DNA of 64,000 nt from Tenrec ecaudatus (GCF_050624435.1 NC_134538.1:124354937-124418936); one strand, 5' to 3'; numbered from the stretch's first letter, positions 12,366 to 24,236 are shown. Notes: generated by a model not told the origin, from the letters alone. Translations and numbers: made by a program.

Positions 12366-13554
12366 TAAAATATGCACTTCAAAATGCAAGTTAAAAAAAA
12401 AAAGAATGCGAGTTATTTGTTGATTGAGTGTGGAACTTGAGCTATGACCTGTCCCAGAAACAATCAATTAGAGGGGGGACACCGGAGCAGAATTTTCACA
12501 TTTCAGACACAAGGATCAATATACTTGAGAAAGGCCTATTTAAAATAACAGCACAAATACTTTTGATTAAGAATATTATAGTGATCATCTCTATCCCCAC
12601 TATGAATAAATGTCTACCATATGAAATGCCATTTGGCCTAGGCTGATTACCTACCTAGTTTATTAGGACTGGTGGGGATACGTGATATTTGTTGACTAAA
12701 GTGGACCTTATACACTCAAAAAGGCAATGTTGACCATTCTATTTTGTGGTGTACTTAACAGAGTTGCTTTTCTTTTATAAATAATGGAGGCAAGGTAAAT
12801 TCTGCACAACAAGATTATGGTAAACATAAGAACTAAATAAGGGTATACTTTTTTAGGAAGCAAAAATACAATTGTTGACACAAGACACATTAAGAAAATA
12901 TGTTCTTTTCAAACTTCAGACAGACTCAGTTTTCAAGATTGAATTTTCTGCTTTGAGGTTTTTAAAAAAAAATCGGTTCTCAGTAGTGGAAGTCATTTTG
13001 AATGAAATTTTTAAAAATGTTTTGAGGTAATATAAATTTTTATAGAACTAGCATAACACTTTATCTCGAGGGGTGTCTGGTATTGGTAGAATGAGGTCTG
13101 TCTCTTCAGTCATTTTATAAATCCCCACCATACCTCAGGTGAGGAAAACATAGGTGGGCACTATCTTTCCCACAGTCACAAAAGGGTTAAGCAGATACAG
13201 ATCCCTCTGATAAATTTTACAGTTCTATTCATTTATATTCCATATTAAGAGAATTGTTTTTGCTATATATACTGTTAATATCACACACACAAAGATATTG
13301 AACTTTACAATCAGAATGGCAAGGCATTAGTTCAGTTTACTCCAGGTTTTGCTACATTCCTATTTACTTAGGTGGCAACAGCAAACTCCTAGTTTCTCTG
13401 CTGTACAGATGTTTTAAACGTGAACTGAACAGTCAGGAGGGAACAAACTAGGGGCTTTATCTTTTTGGACAACAGGAGGCAGTTAACTTTTAGAACATTT
13501 TCCTGGATATTTAGAAACAAACCTAAGACTTCTTGTAATAAGGAAAATAAGATT

Positions 13555-13710
13555 TGGGCTGGTTGGCCAACCTCCAAGCCTGAAATTCAAACCTACCAGC
13601 TACTCTGAGGGAGAAGTTGAGGCTAGCTGCATCCATAAGATTTACAGCCTTGGAAACCTTAAACAAAGGTGCTAAGTCCGTACTAACTTGATAGCAATGG
13701 GTCTGGTTTC
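13555..13710 (+). repeat. AfroSINE, sense, partial
   Basis: Attcaaacctaccagctactctgaggg, agatttacagccttggaaacc and taacttgatagcaatgggtc. Confidence 0.75.
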
Positions 13711-13854
13711 TAAGCAGGAATCATGGTTGCTTTGAAGGAAAGGAAGACATTCCTTAATCTGAATACAAAATGAACTGTTAAAAGGCTTTAACAATATACA
13801 AATGAACTAAAAACCCTATCTTGTTTTGAAACTACTATACCAAGAACTTACAAC

Positions 13855-14042
13855 TAAAACTAAAAACCAAATTTGTTGCCAACAAGTGGATTCCAACTCA
13901 TATGGATCTAACAAAGGGCTAGAAGTGACAGGTTTTTTTAAGACTGTAATCCTTATGGGAGCACTGCCTCACCTTTCTTCCAACGGAGCAGCCACTGGTA
14001 GAGCTGAGCTGCCCCTTGCCCGTCTGCACCACCAGGGTTCCT
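13855..14042 (-). repeat. AfroSINE, antisense, degraded
   Basis: Gtggattccaactcatatgg, ccttatgggagcactgcctcacc and gtctgcaccaccagggttcc. Confidence 0.7.
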
Positions 14043-14639
14043 ACCTACAACCAAGACTCGGCAAAACCCAACCTTGGCTCCAGGTTAAACTCATCATCTT
14101 GTCAAGGTCAGCAAGTATTTTCTCCCAGCACCATATGCGCTGTCAAAAATGACCCTCTCCTCTCCTCATACTCTATCACTCTATAAGAAACCTTTTAAAA
14201 TCTTCACTAGATAAGATGATCAGTCATCTATCACAAATTCAAGCACTGAATTCAAGAGGGGGATAATCAGTAGAGCTGTTAGATTGGTGTTGAAAACTGT
14301 AAGTTATATCAGGACAGAACTATTAGGCTTTCATCATTGTGTAACAACGAGAATGCTTTTATGATCCTTTTTCCCAGTAATAAATGCTTATCAGTGTTAT
14401 GTAAGTCCATGGGTTCTGATCACCTGACTTATGGACAACTTGCTCTTTAATGCTATGTAAATTTGCCCTCACTTTTCAAGGATTGAACCAACTCTTACCC
14501 ACTGGCATCAATGTAATTCTGTCTCACAACAAATTCTTCATCACAAACACCTTCCCTTACAGCATGTGCAGTTTTAAAATCATTGAAAAGGCTTAGGACC
14601 TTCTCTGGAACTTCCCAAACCCAACTGCCGATCCTGTAA

Positions 14640-14767
14640 GGGCAGAGTGGAAATGTCCCATAGGGTTTCCTGGTAGCCGACTGTCACAGCTCTTCTGCAG
14701 AACAGCTGTTAGATTGCAACTGACTTTTGGGCATCTGAGTACTTAACCACCATGTCACCAGGGCTCC
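14640..14767 (-). repeat. AfroSINE, antisense, partial
   Basis: Tcccatagggtttcctggtagcc and cttaaccaccatgtcaccagggctcc. Confidence 0.75.
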
Positions 14768-14784
14768 ATTTTCTCGTATTAAAA

Positions 14785-14860
14785 CAAAACCCTCAAAGTC
14801 ACTGCCATTGAGTAGATGCCCACAGGGTAGAATTGTCCGTTGAGTTTCTAAGACTAACTC
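14785..14860 (-). repeat. AfroSINE tail half, antisense
   Basis: Aaagtcactgccattgagtagatg and cacagggtagaattgtc. It is the last SINE before the promoter island; none follows until 23840. Confidence 0.75.
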
Positions 14861-16268
14861 TGTAAAAGAGTAAAAAGCCTGGTAGTTTTTAAGTGCCGAT
14901 CTGGATCGCAGTACAAGTATGCCTCCAGGCCTCTTGTCTTGCGCTTAAGCAAGCCTAAGTTAACCCTAAGCACCAGTTCCAATTTACAAATTTGACTTAA
15001 AGATACTTAGGAATGGATTTGCCACCAGGCAGCTTGCCCATATTACCACGATTTAGTTGCTGGTGAATGTAGTTTGACTAACTGGGAATAACCCGAAACC
15101 ATCATGTGTATACTTCTAAGGGAACCTGCTGAAAATAGGCTTTTGCACTGCTGGCGATCTTCATCCATCAAGGTTTCAAAACGAAAATGATCATTCACAG
15201 CTCATTCCGGTTTGACCCCCCTGCCGAAAACTTGAGATATCCTTAATCGGAACCCAGTTTAATCAAATGCCCAAGAGATTTTCAGTATAGTGAGTGGGTG
15301 GGAGGAGAGGAGACATGATCAGCAAGTGGAATGAATTCTTGGGAAGGAAGCCCTGGGTCACACTGCTACTAAACATTCATACTGAAAGCTGGACTCTAAT
15401 ATTTCCTTAAGTGTGCAATAACCTTTATGAGAAACATTTGCCAGAAGTAATTACAATTCTATCCTTTATTTAAGAGGGCCAAAAGAGACCGAAAAGTATT
15501 AACAGCCGCCTGACACCTTCGGACAAGTTAAAAGCTATTAGCAAGCTTTACTGTTATAGTACGAATTACGCCTATTTTGAAAAAAGGAAAGCAAACGCCA
15601 CTGTTAAGACTGCACGTTCTTTAGAATATACAGAGCGGGAAAATACAGAGTACCGAAAGGAATGCTCCCAAGTTTGAAAAGGGCCCTTCTAGGCAAAAGT
15701 GGTACAATCCTTGGACTCTTAGGTTCCTGGGGTGCTAGACATGGTACACTCGCTTTAAAACCTAGGGGCAATTTTCCCGGTCACATCGCAGGCTCTTTAG
15801 GTTTTCTCAGAAAAGAAATGACCCTCTTTGCCGCTGTGCTCGGGGGCTAGGCTCTCCTTGCTGAGTAAGCCAGCGGTCCTCGGGGACTCAGGGTTGACTC
15901 GGATTCCCACAGCCGGGATTTGCCACCTTACGTAAGTACTTTACCAGGGGAATGGCAGATAAGAAACTAGGGCGTTGAACTTCCACCTCCTCCAACAGCC
16001 GTCACACCCCAAAAGGAGCGTCCCTAAGCGGGGGTTTCCCCCCAGGAGCCGCAGTTGGTATGCTGCTTGGGGGAGGGGGCGCGTTTTCCAAGTCATCTCT
16101 TCCTCTTCGGGCAGCCAACGCCGACCGCACCACAGTCTCCTCCGCCCAGCCCTGTCCCCTCCCCCGCCCCAGCCTGGGTCGGAGCCAAACCCCACAGGAA
16201 TGCAGCCCGGTCACATGCGCTGCGGCGGCGGTGGACGTGCTGCTCCCCCCGCGCCCCAAGGAGACCCA

Positions 16269-16279
16269 GCGCCATCTTG
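16269..16279 (-). promoter_or_regulatory. YY1-type motif CAAGATGGCGC (inverted)
   Basis: GCGCCATCTTG on the + strand, in the upstream half of the island. Its - strand orientation would suit a divergent start. Confidence 0.4.
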
Positions 16280-16558
16280 CCCTGACGCAGTTAACAAATG
16301 TCAAGGGAGAGATTTTGTCTCCACGTCCGCGCCAGCGCCCCAAAGTTTCGCAGAGGCCGAGCCGGGGCCCTCACCTCGCGCAGGGACAGGTGGAAATGGT
16401 CAGGGAAGAGCCTTGAGATTCCCTTCGCCACTGCTTGGATTCCATTTCGGCCGCAGCAGCAGCGAGCACCAGCGCCACTTCTCCCCTTTCTGCCTTCGCT
16501 ACAGCCTCCCCCGACCGTCTCGGCCCCACCCGCTGCTGCAGCATGAGGTCATCGCTAG

Positions 16559-16601
16559 CCAATCACGAAACGCCGGCCAGAACACATCCGGCCACGATTG
16601 G
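16559..16601. promoter_or_regulatory. Facing CCAAT boxes (NF-Y type)
   Basis: CCAAT at 16559-16563, within gctagccaatcacg, and ATTGG at 16597-16601, within cacgattggctg, lie 33 bp apart in opposite orientation. This is an arrangement typical of bidirectional CpG-island promoters. Confidence 0.55.
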
Positions 16602-17495
16602 CTGCGGAAGACCGCCTCTGCCTCGCCCCACCCGGCTCACCGCGCGCCCCGGGTCGCCGTGGGGCAAGGACGAGACAGCAACGGCCATTTCGGGGAAAGA
16701 CCCCGAGAGAAGAACCGGAACCACCGTGTCATTTGAGTGGGGAAGCCCGTTTTATTCTTTGCCCTCCCTTTCTTCTTTCCAGATAACCCCGTCTCTGTTC
16801 CTCCCTCGTTTAATCACCGCCACATAAAGGAATTCCCGTGCCCCTCCCCGCACATTGTCCCGCCGGCAGGGAAATCCGTCCCCAGGGCCAAGAGAAGGAG
16901 GAGGCAGCGACGGCAACTGCACCGACAGCAACGGCAGCTTTTACCCCGATACACGGTGGCAGGGAGGCGGCGCTGACGGTGGCTGTGTTTTTCCTGCAGT
17001 TTCTCCCCCCATCCTCCTCCGTTTCTCGCTCCTCCATCGAGACGGCACTGGACTCGCCGGCTCCGCTTTTATCCGGTGCTCGGAGCCTGCGCACTGGAGT
17101 CGCCTCAACCCCCAGTGGGCGTCGAGTGACACCCCAACCGGGTTCACCCTGCGCTGGAGGGCAGACTCAGGGAGGAGGGGAGACTGGGAGTGAGGTGGTT
17201 TGGGGAGTGGGAGAAAGCGCATGGCGATCGGAGGGGGTCACTCCCCGGCCCACGGTCATTATCCTTCCACCCAGCAATAGCATGCCCAAGCTCACCTACA
17301 TCCAGACTTGAGGGCTACTCAGGGAAAAGGGGGGTCAAGAGCCAGCCCCAAGAGATACCGAGACTCCCCCACATCTTCGGTCAATTGTTGAGTGCATCGA
17401 TTGCAAAAGACGGAGAGTCTCTCCACCTCTCGGCTTTCTATCTCCTCTATTTTCGAGCCTCTCTGGAGCGCAACAGTGGGCAGCCGCCCACAAGC

Positions 17496-17506
17496 AAAAT
17501 GGCGGC
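17496..17506 (+). promoter_or_regulatory. YY1-type motif AAAATGGCGGC
   Basis: This matches the extended YY1 consensus on the + strand, 63 bp before the GCC tract. YY1 elements of this type are common just downstream of start sites in TATA-less promoters. Confidence 0.55.
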
Positions 17507-17568
17507 GGGCAGCTTCGTCCCCTCCCCCTCTGCCCCTGCGGAGCGGGGCGGGCGGGCCCCGTGCACTT

Positions 17569-17637
17569 GCCGCCGCCGCCGCCGCCGTCGCTGCCGCCGC
17601 CGCGGACGCCGCCGCCGCCGCCGCCGCCGTCGCCGCC
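17569..17637 (+). repeat. (GCC)n trinucleotide tract in the promoter island
   Basis: About 69 bp of GCC repeats, interrupted by gtcgct, gcggac and gtc units, end at a GCCGCCATTTT YY1-type motif. The position suggests it lies just before or within the 5' end of the first exon. Confidence 0.9.
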
Positions 17638-17642
17638 ATTTT
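17632..17642 (-). promoter_or_regulatory. YY1-type motif (inverted)
   Basis: GCCGCCATTTT reads AAAATGGCGGC on the - strand, the same 11-mer as at 17496. It caps the end of the GCC tract. Confidence 0.5.
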
Positions 17643-17976
17643 CCCAGAGCGAGAGGCAGTGACACTGAGCGGGCGCAGGGGGCCGAGTCGGAGACCGAGC
17701 CTGAGTTCGGGAGCGGCAACAGGGGAGGCAGAGACACTTTGAGCAGCCTCGCCGTCGCCTCTGCGTTCCTGCTGACTGACTGGGTGCCCCCTCCCCTACT
17801 CCTCCGTTGCTGGAGAAGAGGCTGCGCGCTGCTGTTTGGGGAGGGGGTGTGTGGAGCCGGGTCCTGAGTCCGCAGTGACTGCTCTCAGGGGGTCGCCTGC
17901 TCGCGGAGGTGTGGAGAGACTCCTTGGGGGTCGAGCGAATAACGGGGTTCGGGTGTCTGCTGTGTGAACATCACAG
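17640..17976 (+). other. KMT2E: Probable KMT2E non-coding exon 1 (approximate)
   Basis: This is the downstream half of the CpG island, after the (GCC)n tract. It ends at a good donor, atcacag|gtcagt, at 17977. A second strong donor, cag|gtgagg, lies at 18284, so the exon may be longer or alternative. The transcription start cannot be read from sequence; 17500-17700 is a guess based on the YY1 motifs at 17496 and 17632, which often sit just around start sites. Confidence 0.4.
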
Positions 17977-19120
17977 GTCAGTGCCTGTCGTCTCTGGGAG
18001 TTCAAGGGGTTTGCGGGTGGGGGGGACTTGTGTGTCTGGCGGGATGGGGGGACTCCCTCATCTTTATCCTTCCGGGGAGGGAGTCGACGTTGACACTCAG
18101 GTGTTTTTACTGGAGCAAGACGGTGCTTGTTGAATCGAATCGAGCCCACCTCGCCCCTGCCCCTGCCCCTCGCAAAGGGGGCATGATGGCGGGTTTTAGG
18201 GTCGGGGAAGGGGGAGCCGGCAGTTAACCCCCCTGAGAGGGAGGGAGGGAAGGAGGGAGGGGGCGCCCTGCGCCGGGCAGCAGGTGAGGGCCGCCGGGCG
18301 CCGAGGGCGGCGGGCCGGTGACTGACTGGCTGAGGGGAGTAGGGCTGCTGCCGGAGCGGTGGCCGCGCCGCGCTCTCCGCCGGCGCGTCGTGCTCAGGTG
18401 CTGGGCGCCCACCTAGGCCCAGGTTCCTGTCCCCTTTCTTGCCCGGCGGTCAGCCGCTGCTGGAATTTTCTGGTCGGCGCGGAGGGGCGGAAAGGACGCC
18501 GGGGGACGGCGCGCTCTTTGTGGGAAGGGGAAGGGTTCTCTCCGGGAGAGGGTAAACCCGCCCCTGAGGTGGTCCCCCCGTGCCCAGCCCTCAGCAGTCT
18601 CCTCCCTGCCCCCTCCCCTGGCATTCTCGCCGTCCTTCCCTGTACCGGAGGCTTCGGACCCACAATATGGCACATTTCGAAGGAGCTTATTTTGACCAAG
18701 GGGTTGGCACAAACCCGGTGGCAGCAGACACAGAGGAGAAACAAACGGTTCACTGTGCGAAATGGGGGAGGGGGCAGAAAAAACAATCCGGTGCTCGCTG
18801 CCACCGGCCCTGGTTCCCCACAGGGCCGCCCTGGCCGGACTGCGCCTGCAGAAGGGGACAATTCAAAGTCCAAGAGCAACCTCCAGAGTTCGCTCCAGAG
18901 GAAACCTCGTGTGGCCCTTCTTAGCCCCTGTCTTTGAGAAGGAGAGATGTGAGGAATGTAAGGTGCTAGGGAGCTTGGGAGACCTTGGAGAGAATGAAGT
19001 GAGGTGCATTCCACTCTAGGCTGAAGACGTCCCTACCTGCCTAGGAAACATCCCCGTGTATTTCCGTAATACCTGCGATGGGGAGTAAAAACTGAAATTT
19101 CCCTCTTTTGTCCTTTACAG

Positions 19121-19191
19121 ATTCTAAAAATGGCGGCCCCAGGCTGATGTTGTGGTAATCTAATCAGCTCGGGTCCTCCACACCCCATGCA
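19121..19191 (+). other. KMT2E: Probable KMT2E non-coding exon 2 (3' end uncertain)
   Basis: A strong acceptor, ccctcttttgtcctttacag, ends at 19120. The following sequence looks constrained rather than repeat-derived. Donor candidates are weak: gtgcgt at 19192 and gtaatc at 19155. If this is leader sequence, it contains a five-codon upstream ORF (ATG 19130, TGA 19145-19147) in a strong initiation context (A at -3, G at +4). The presence of a second non-coding exon agrees with the KMT2E start codon lying in exon 3 of the known gene. Confidence 0.4.
19127..19137 (+). promoter_or_regulatory. YY1-type motif overlapping the upstream ATG of candidate exon 2
   Basis: AAAATGGCGGC recurs 7 bp inside the candidate second exon. 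The ATG of the motif is also the start of the five-codon upstream ORF. Confidence 0.45.
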
Positions 19192-20549
19192 GTGCGTTTG
19201 TCTGCAGCATATTACAGGCTTATTATGTTTACATGAAAAGATGGCTTTTTCCCCCCTTTCCCAAGCCCTCTACAAAAATGTGCTGATTTTACTCCCTATT
19301 GCAATGCTGTGCTTTAGTTAATCAATTGTATTGTTTTGATTCTTTCCCCCTCCCTGAGTGGCACATTAAATGCCACCACTTTTGAAAAAAATAACAGGTA
19401 TCCTTGGATATTTTAGTGGCAGGGATAGGTGCCCGTAAACATATATTTGAGGACAAATAACCGTTTTTGTTCAGTTTAAGCCAAGCATCTTTCACTCAGT
19501 ATGCCAAAATAAATTCAAATGTGTGTGAGTATGTAAGTGCGGCCTATTTTATATCATTCGACATTTTAGTCTAGAGCAAATGGTTTCTCATCCAACTTCT
19601 GAAAAATCTTGTGGATTTGGCTTTTCTACTGTTTGGGATTCGTAGGGACCTGTACAAGCAAGCCTAAACCTGTTACTTCATCTGGTGAAGAGGTGCTATT
19701 ATATTATTTTTGCACCTATTTTTATTCCCAATTCCTGTGTATTTGAAAAAGTGAAGCTCCATCCCTTGCTGCCTTTTAAAATGGTCTGACCGAATACTAC
19801 CATAATTATGTAAGTAAAAAAGTACGAATTTTAGCTCGTGAGATCCCCCATCTCCTTCCATTCGTGCTCATTGGTTTATTATGGGATTGTGGATTTAGTC
19901 TGTTTCAATAGACCTTTCATAAAAGCTGTGCCATATAGAGTCTTGAGTTCATTTTAACCAATGGGACCAACAATTACATGGTGTTATTTAACTATTTCTA
20001 AAATTGTGAATTCATTTTTTTTTGGTAGTGTAAAGTTGAGTTTCTCTTTGGCATGAACTAAGTAGTGAGATAGGGAGGAACATTAATGGCATTTAATGAC
20101 CATTTTGATTATGGAGCAATTGAAGGATGAGTGCCTTTCAGTACAGTAGTACTTAAAAGGGTTTAGAGTATACATTTTTCATGATTCTCCTATTCCATTG
20201 TAAATATTTTAGAGCAGAGTTTACTTAATATGGTGAATATAAGGTAGTGAATATAAGACTGTACATAGTCTTGCTTAGAAGCCTTGAAATAATTTGCTTA
20301 GAAAATAAAAGTAGGTAGTAGGGGTAAGGATTTGGGTCTATACTTATTTTTAGGTTCTGCCTGAGCATGTAAATATAAATCCTTCACAATTCTGTAAAGA
20401 TTGTGCACTTATTTTATAGGCTAGGTGGTTAAGATCTGTGATAGTTTAAACTTATTGCTAGTTTGAGAGCTGTGATACTTTAAACTTATTGTACACTTTG
20501 AGATCTATATTCCCTTTATATAGCCACTGCAGGGAATACACTCTCTTCT

Positions 20550-20566
20550 CCCCCCCCCCCCCCCCC
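20550..20566 (+). repeat. Poly-C run of 17
   Basis: An uninterrupted C homopolymer in ctcttctccc...ccattg. Length is often unreliable in assemblies. Confidence 0.9.
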
Positions 20567-21999
20567 ATTGTGAGGTAGGTCAGATGGCCTTATTTGACTT
20601 CTGCAGAAAATATCATGTTAGAAATTACAAGGAGCTAGTAAAGCTACCTTCAGTCTCCTTACTTTCTACATACTTGTTGGCTTCATGGTTTTAGGGTTTT
20701 GGCTTCTTTGTTTTTTTATTACTTTTGATGTGCTTTGGTTTTAGTTTCTGTGAAATGAAAACTGCCCATTTTTAGTATATTGCACCTTGTTTACAATGGT
20801 TGCTTTGCAAATAACATGTATGTGTATGTATATATATGTTTCTGATCAATGTATTTCTCAATTGACTATGTGTTTTAAATTAGGATTGTGAAGGCAAATA
20901 TATAAGAAGGGTAGGCATAATTTCTGTTCCCAGAACATTTTGAAATCTTTGGTCCCTTGGGGGAAAAACTAGTCAAATATGGTCTTTGTTCTTAGGATAG
21001 CTGAGTTTGGGGGTGAGGGATTAATTGTTTATCTGGTTAAGTGGATTTGTAGAAAACTAATGTAATTGGAGAGCAGATTTTATTTTTAGCAACTACATTT
21101 TGATCAAACTCTCCATTTTTAATCAGTTTAAACTTAGAATCTTTGCATTTGTTCTCCATTTACCTTAAAACCTACCAGACTGACAACTCCTACAATGTTT
21201 ATTTTTTTAATGGCTTCTAGCCAGAGACTCCTTGTCTTATAGTTCACAGTAAGCTAGGAATTTTTTAAATCTAAAAATGAGGAAGTGAGGAGAGAAATTG
21301 AAATTCTACCTTCAACACATATTTTATGAAAAGAAAACACTATGGTGTATTGGGGAAATTATACCTTCTTAAATTGGTTTCTCAGTTTTGAAGGCAAATT
21401 AACCCATTTTCATGCATCAATCTCAAAGAAGCCATGGCTTTATTTTTAAAGGTATATTATGACAATCCTAACACAGCTCTTTTCTTTAAGTTGCTGCTGG
21501 AACTTAAATGTGCACAATTAATATATTGAGTTTTAAATGTATAAAATGAATAGAATTTTGAAACACTGTCAACTGCTTAGAGAATGTTGGTATGGTGTTT
21601 GTTATTTAAAAATATTTTCCTCGTGTGTAATAGCTTTTATTTTGATTTTATTCTTAGCAGATGTTAGGTACTCAGTTATTTTTAAGTTTAATGCTTTCAT
21701 CTAGGAGAGCACATTTACATCTCAAATATTCAGTGATCAGAGTGACAAGTTCCTTGTCATGCATTAGACTAAAGCATACTTGTATTTTATGAGACTTATT
21801 TTTTAATATTGTGTATAGAATTGTTTTTCTTGTGCTTCGATAATAAAATTATTTTTTGTGCTGACTAATGAAATGGTAAGAGGAATATGTTTTGAAATAT
21901 TGATATAGAAATGTTTGCTAGATTTCAGGTTGGATTTTAAATTCAAATTATTTGAATTTTCTTTTTTCTTTTTTTGTGATGTCCAAATATTGGAAAGAG

Positions 22000-22003
<4 letters not shown>

Positions 22004-22040
<37 letters not shown>
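22004..22040 (+). repeat. (GT)n microsatellite
   Basis: About 18 uninterrupted GT units in the long intron. Confidence 0.95.
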
Positions 22041-22044
<4 letters not shown>

Positions 22045-23839
22045 AATTCTTTGTAGTACTTAAAATTTATTAAATGTGGAAAGGCAGCGTTTTTGGTTTA
22101 AGATGGTTAAGTAGACAGAATTTGACTACCATCTTGCTAGTCTGAATAAACAATGAATTAGTAATAATTGATGCAAATTTTTATTGTGAGCACCTACACT
22201 AAGTGCTATACAAAAATGAAATGGTGGTAACTTGGGGTTGAATTAATTAGATCTTATTTATATCTTTAAGAATGTGAGATTTTTTTTAGTCACTAAGCAT
22301 GCTTTTTATTTCAAACAGCCAAGAAAACAGTTGGTCATATATTTTATTTAGTATACATTTTCACTTGATGTGAAGTGAAAGCTTTTTTCCCCTTACAGAC
22401 AGCCCACAAATTGGATTTAAGACAGGCATCTTTGGGGAAGAAGTAGGAGTAGGGCAAGCTAATGGGAGGTTAGGTAACTTGTTTAAGTTGTTGAATACAA
22501 AAATACTTATCTGAAAAGTATCATCTAATTCACAGTTCACAATAAAGTTGTTGTTTTTTTTTAATTTTTATATTAGGTGAATTTTATAGCTTTGTTATAA
22601 ATAGGACCTAGTTATTTGCCAAAGCTATTTGGTAAGTTTTGGGGATGTTTGACATTTTAATGCAGTGGATTAATCTTGGAATTCCATTTTGAAATGCTGC
22701 ATTAAGACATGATCAAAGCAGACATTTACTTTTTAATAAAAACGTTTTAAATAAAAATGCATTTAAAAATTGTAACTCATGTGAAATTTGGGTTTATGAA
22801 AAGACCTATATACAAATCAACATGAGAAAAAACAATTTGTATAACTTTATTTATACAACAATTGGAGAAGAGAGGTAAATTCTTAACAACTCTTAGATGA
22901 TTGCTTAATTGAGAGTTAATCCAAAGCAAGACACACTCTTGGTCTTAATTTTGTTATTGAGAAAGGTAATGTTGAGCAACCATACCTGTGTTATAGACAA
23001 CATAGTTGCAGCATTTAAAGTCTGAACCTATAGCAGAAAGCTAAGACGTATTAGCAAGTCTGAATTAATTTTGGTTTGTAATATTTGTAAAATAATTTAA
23101 AACACATATTGCTTAACATTTTATCTGGACTTTAAAATTGTTAAAATTTTTTATTTATACTAGTTTTCAAAAGGATATTTGAAACACAGTTTCTGTTTAA
23201 AGATCTATTAACTGAAATTTACCCTAATAAATCATTTTAATTTTGAGTTAAATAAATTTACCCATTAAATGTTTTCTCAATTTTTTAGTGTAAAAATAAG
23301 TTCAAGTCTAGTGTCAGTGGTTTTCAGCTGAGACTGAGGAATATAGTGAAAAGAATTAAGCATCACGACTTAAAATATTGCTAGAAAAATATAATTTTGG
23401 TTTTCAAAGGTTTATATATAAGGAAAAAAATATGAGAAAGATGCACTCTTCTAGTATTTTCATTTTCTTATTTTATGGAATGAAATAATTTTTGTTTTGA
23501 GTCTATAGAGTGATCCCTTACATTCTTGTTATCTTGCTTTATATATCATTTTTAAAATACAAGGACATGGTTCACAATTTTGAAAACCCTTTTCCTCTCT
23601 TAATGATGTGACAGAAGATGGAGACTCTTAAATGGTTAGAATTGCGTCCTAATAGCCATAAATGGATAGGATCTGAGACTGACCTGACACATAGTAGTAC
23701 TCCAGGAAATAAAGTTACTCCTTTTGTAAATATTTGCTTCTCTTTAAATGTAGTTGTTTAATTGGTTGAATTGACATTTATTACATCTTAAGTCCCCTGG
23801 AGCTAACCCTCCCCCCACCCCCAAAACAAGTACAACATT

Positions 23840-24014
23840 TTGTTGGACTATTAACCTCAAGACCAACAGTTCAGAATCACCAGCTGTTCCTTGGAGGGTA
23901 GAGGAAGCTTTCTACTCTCCTAAAGAGTTACAGTCTTGGAAACCCAAAGGGCAGCTGCTCCTACCCTGTTCTATGAGGTTTACTTTGAGTCAGAATCAAC
24001 TGGATGGCAATGAG
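23840..24014 (+). repeat. AfroSINE, sense
   Basis: Taacctcaagaccaacagttcag, ttacagtcttggaaacccaaagggcag and gagtcagaatcaactggatggcaatgag. Confidence 0.85.
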
Positions 24015-24035
24015 ATAGAGAGAAAGATACATAGA

Positions 24036-24236
24036 GGGAGCCCTAGTGTGTAGTTATTTCACACATTGAACTGCTACCCCCCAGGTCAGAAGTTTGAAGA
24101 CACTAAGGGAGAAAGATGAGGCTGTCTGTGCCCATAGAGATAGAAAGCCTATCAACCCAACGGGGCAGTTCTGCCCTGTCCTATATAGATCACTATGAGC
24201 TGGAATCTGAGTCAGAATTGATTTATTGGAAATGGA
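24036..24236 (+). repeat. AfroSINE, sense, near full length
   Basis: Gggagccctagtgtgtagttatt to gagtcagaattgatttattggaaatgg, directly after the previous copy. Confidence 0.85.

Larger units (their letters stand above)
1..15950. other. Upstream intergenic region
   Basis: AT-rich DNA without a supported gene. Between the repeats listed separately, I see nothing recognisable in 1-980, 1881-2859, 3602-5200, 6766-7537, 9045-10150, 10313-11097, 12366-13550, 14043-14639 and 14861-15950. The last block, next to the island, is free of young repeats. It is where exons of a divergent non-coding RNA could lie on the - strand. Confidence 0.6.
15960..18640. promoter_or_regulatory. KMT2E: CpG-island promoter of KMT2E
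   Basis: This block has much higher GC and CpG density than the AT-rich sequence on both sides and contains no interspersed repeats. No TATA box is evident. It holds facing CCAAT boxes (16559-16563 and, inverted, 16597-16601), GC boxes, TGCGCA-type NRF1 half-sites near 17088 and YY1-type motifs. It lies about 25 kb upstream of the start-codon exon, matching the long first introns of KMT2E. In human a divergent non-coding transcript (KMT2E-AS1) starts from the same island on the opposite strand. That is likely here too, but I cannot place its exons. Open reading frames inside the island are compositional and not genes. Confidence 0.85.

Noticed and set aside
15941..19020. Many overlapping long reading frames on both strands of the CpG island (up to 253 codons)
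   Set aside because: High GC content lowers stop frequency; the frames are proline-, arginine- and alanine-rich, overlap each other in all frames and show no domain. They are compositional.
20550..20566. Poly-C run as an i-motif/G-quadruplex regulator
   Set aside because: A single homopolymer in an intron with no conservation evidence; length may be a sequencing artefact.
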